Assembly (NCBI RefSeq): GCF_003952265.1
Contig: NZ_CP034438.1
Coordinates: 744,001 to 808,000 of the forward strand
Length of the DNA stretch: 64,000 nucleotides
Source of the DNA: Flaviflexus salsibiostraticola
Lineage (GTDB): Bacteria; Actinomycetota; Actinomycetes; Actinomycetales; Actinomycetaceae
Reading direction: 5' to 3'
The notes beneath the pieces were generated by a model. It searched no databases and was not told the origin of the DNA. It saw only the letters and a program-made list of their open reading frames with translations. The position numbers and the translations under genes are program-made. Each line of letters opens with the position of its first letter. The stretch's first letter is position 1. Of the stretch, positions 62,279-64,000 are shown in pieces.

Positions 62279-63049
62279 GTGGACCCCCTCCTCATCATCG
62301 CGTCTCTCCTCCTGGCCGGGCTGGTCGGGGTCTCACTCGGACTCCTCGGAGGCGGCGGTTCGATCCTCACCGTCCCCATCCTCACGTACGTGCTCGGCAT
62401 GGAGCCGCGTGAGGCGATCGCCGCCTCCCTCTTCATCGTCGGTGCCACGAGCGCTGTCGGCATGATTGGTCACGGGCGGGCGGGCCGTGTCCGCTGGCGC
62501 ATCGGGCTCCTCTTCGGAGCGGCCGGGATGGCCGGCGCCTTCACGGGCGGTCTGATCGGCGGTCGGATACCGGGCGGGATCCTCATGGTCCTCTTCGCCC
62601 TCATGATGATCGCCACCGCCGCCGCGATGTTTCGCGGCAGGCGGGACGCGAAGGCGGATGCCCCCGCTGGAGGGCCGCCCCTCGTCCGGATCCTGGTCGA
62701 TGGCTTCGCCGTCGGCATCGCCACCGGCCTCGTCGGTGCGGGCGGCGGGTTCCTCATCGTTCCCGCGCTCAACCTCCTTGGCGGGCTGCCCATGGCGGTC
62801 GCGGTCGGCACCTCACTCCTCGTGATCACGATGAAGTCCTTCGCGGGGCTGGGCGGCTACCTGCTCTCGGTGTCCCTCAACTGGCCGATCGTCCTCGCCT
62901 TCACCGGGGCTGCCATCGCGGGCTCCTTCGCGGGTGTCGCCGTGGCCGGGAAGATTCCGGAGCGGGCCCTGCGCAGAGGATTCGGCGTCTTCGTCCTCAT
63001 CATGGGCGTCTTCGTCCTCATCCAGGAAGTCCCCGCACTCCTCGGCTGA
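62279..63049 (+). CDS. TauE/SafE-family sulfite (anion) exporter
   Basis: A 256-residue membrane protein with about eight helices. The duplicated TauE signature appears as GVSLGLLGGGGSILTVPIL and GIATGLVGAGGGFLIVPALN. In cst-type operons TauE exports sulfite or a related product of persulfide oxidation. The GTG start is 13 bases after the CstB-like stop with GGAG upstream; the two are surely co-transcribed. Confidence 0.92.
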   Translation: MDPLLIIASLLLAGLVGVSLGLLGGGGSILTVPILTYVLGMEPREAIAASLFIVGATSAVGMIGHGRAGRVRWRIGLLFGAAGMAGAFTGGLIGGRIPGGILMVLFALMMIATAAAMFRGRRDAKADAPAGGPPLVRILVDGFAVGIATGLVGAGGGFLIVPALNLLGGLPMAVAVGTSLLVITMKSFAGLGGYLLSVSLNWPIVLAFTGAAIAGSFAGVAVAGKIPERALRRGFGVFVLIMGVFVLIQEVPALLG

Positions 63050-63103
63050 CCGGCCTCGCGTCGGCCTCGCCCCACCCTCTGACTGACCTGCAGGAGGTCA
63101 CCT

Positions 63104-63655
63104 ATGGCGTCGTCCGCCCTCCCCCGCATCGGCACACATGTACCCGGATACCTCGTCCCCGTCATCGACGAGCGCGCCGTGCGCGCCGCAGCCGGCATCC
63201 TGCTCCTTGTCGGTGGGATCGCGTTCGGTGCCGCGCTCTCCGCCGGCTCGAGCGCCCCACTCACACCGTTCGGCATGCTCTTCATGGTCGACATGCTGGC
63301 CCGCATCGGGCTCGGCGACCGCTGGTCGCCCAGCCTTGCCCTCGGCCGTCTGGCGGTGCGCGGCCAGAGGCCCGAATGGGTCGGCGCTCCCCAGAAGGAG
63401 TTCGCGTGGATGCTGGGGTTCGGCCTCGCGTTCGTATCCTGCTCGACGATGGGGCTGGTGGCGGCGCCGCTCTGGGTCACGCTCGCGCTCTGTGCCACGT
63501 GCCTCACCCTGCTCTTCCTGGAGTCGGCATTCGGCATCTGTGTCGGCTGTGCACTCCAGCGGCACGTCGGCAGAGCCACACCCATGTACTGCCCGGGCGG
63601 TGTCTGCGAGACAGACGGCCCGGCACGCTCAACCACCGTTCTCCGGAAGGATTGA
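63104..63655 (+). CDS. DUF4395 domain-containing membrane protein
   Basis: A 183-residue protein with about four helices: ILLLVGGIAFGAALSAG, a long amphipathic middle (DMLARIGLGDRWSPSLALGR), LWVTLALCATCLTLLFLE, and FGICVGCALQRH. The ICVGC pair and TPMYCPGGVCE put four Cys near the C-terminus. DUF4395 genes are recurrently found with thioredoxin and sulfurtransferase genes. Function is unknown; a redox or persulfide-handling membrane role is inferred. AGGAGG precedes the ATG. Confidence 0.85.
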   Translation: MASSALPRIGTHVPGYLVPVIDERAVRAAAGILLLVGGIAFGAALSAGSSAPLTPFGMLFMVDMLARIGLGDRWSPSLALGRLAVRGQRPEWVGAPQKEFAWMLGFGLAFVSCSTMGLVAAPLWVTLALCATCLTLLFLESAFGICVGCALQRHVGRATPMYCPGGVCETDGPARSTTVLRKD

Positions 63656-63658
63656 CAG

Positions 63659-64000
63659 ATGAGGCGAGTTCTCACGGCGGTGTTTGCCGCTGCCGCAGTA
63701 ATATTTGGTCTCGGAGCCTGCTCCGACGACGGACAGGAGATACCAATGTCAGACAACGCCATCATTCTCGATGTGCGCACGCCGGGCGAATTCGCAGCAG
63801 GCCACCTCGATGGCGCACAGCTCATCGACTACAACGCCGGAGAGGTGCCGGCCGCGATCCCGACACTCGATCCGGATGCTGAGTACCTTGTGTACTGCCG
63901 CTCGGGAAACCGCGCGAGCCAGGCCATCGCCCTCATGGAGGCGGCGGGGTTCACCCAGGTCACCAACCTGGGCTCGCTGGAGAACGCGGCCGAGGCGACC
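63659..64000 (+). CDS. Rhodanese-like lipoprotein (partial, runs off the window)
   Basis: The start is an ATG 3 bases after the DUF4395 stop. A signal peptide RRVLTAVFAAAAVIFGLGAC ends in a lipobox (LGAC, Cys21), so the protein should be a lipoprotein outside the membrane. The rhodanese domain follows: IILDVRTPGEFAAGHLDGA and the active loop VYCRSGNRASQAI with Cys80. Only 114 codons are present. It would give the operon an extracytoplasmic sulfurtransferase. The internal MSDNAIILDV could be a second start yielding a cytoplasmic form. Confidence 0.88.
   Translation, partial: MRRVLTAVFAAAAVIFGLGACSDDGQEIPMSDNAIILDVRTPGEFAAGHLDGAQLIDYNAGEVPAAIPTLDPDAEYLVYCRSGNRASQAIALMEAAGFTQVTNLGSLENAAEAT

Overview
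The window is high-GC, densely packed bacterial chromosome with overlapping operons and many GTG/TTG starts. Gene content points to an actinobacterium, probably of the Actinomycetales: DUF3097, DUF4395, a PriA-type HisA, a DnaJ2-HrcA pair, LeuS with a KMGKS signature, and actinobacterial -10 elements (TANNNT). A genus near Actinomyces or Flaviflexus is only a guess. No rRNA, tRNA, CRISPR array, insertion sequence or prophage was seen, and no gene-free stretch exceeds 300 bases (longest: 49966-50231, 8526-8765 and 3287-3479).

Layout. 1-4340: tail of a GntR regulator, then a carbohydrate-catabolic cluster (transaldolase, Gfo/Idh/MocA dehydrogenase, IolE-like isomerase, class II aldolase). 4392-6392: Old Yellow Enzyme reductase and SGNH hydrolase. 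6427-8522: infC-rpmI-rplT and an rRNA methyltransferase. 8766-13377: hisC-hisB-unknown-hisH-hisA-sseB operon. 13463-15851: universal stress protein, a RecQ-C-terminal-like orphan and an unknown protein. 15952-18778: recO-uppS-hisD. 18943-20802: leuA behind a leader peptide with three Leu codons. 20918-30415: FHA protein, PP2C phosphatase, membrane esterase, era, corC, ybeY, phoH, rsmE, dnaJ and hrcA, headed by a CIRCE operator. 30449-40138: DUF3097, a frameshifted DUF6226 gene, hemW-trmB-MOSC-microprotein-lepA, two membrane proteins, a PemK-like protein, rpsT and holA. 40186-49965: comEC-comEA, HerA-like ATPase, aldose epimerase, leuS, HIT protein, VKOR. 50232-57667: mycothiol/glutathione-type reductase, thioredoxin-like protein, HAD phosphatase, frameshifted deoD, MarR- and DtxR-type regulators, NDH-2, Crp-type regulator, copper-chaperone-like protein. 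57671-59617: ADP-ribosylglycohydrolase and inositol-phosphatase-like protein. 59674-64000: a divergently controlled sulfur (persulfide) cluster running off the right edge.

The most interesting system is the last one. A CsoR/CstR-family repressor lacking the copper-ligand His faces an operon of two paralogous tiny Cys-rich proteins flanking a thioredoxin, then a persulfide-dioxygenase/rhodanese fusion, a TauE/SafE exporter, a DUF4395 protein and a lipoprotein rhodanese. Two near-identical operators sit in the divergent promoters. The role of the tiny Cys-rich pair is not known to me.

A second window-wide signal is leaderless transcription: at about a dozen operon-leading genes a TANNNT-like hexamer lies exactly 6-7 nt before the start codon and no ribosome binding site is visible. 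The same geometry precedes the leuA leader peptide. Two genes (DUF6226 and deoD) carry single-base frameshifts in homopolymers; these are either sequence errors or real lesions.
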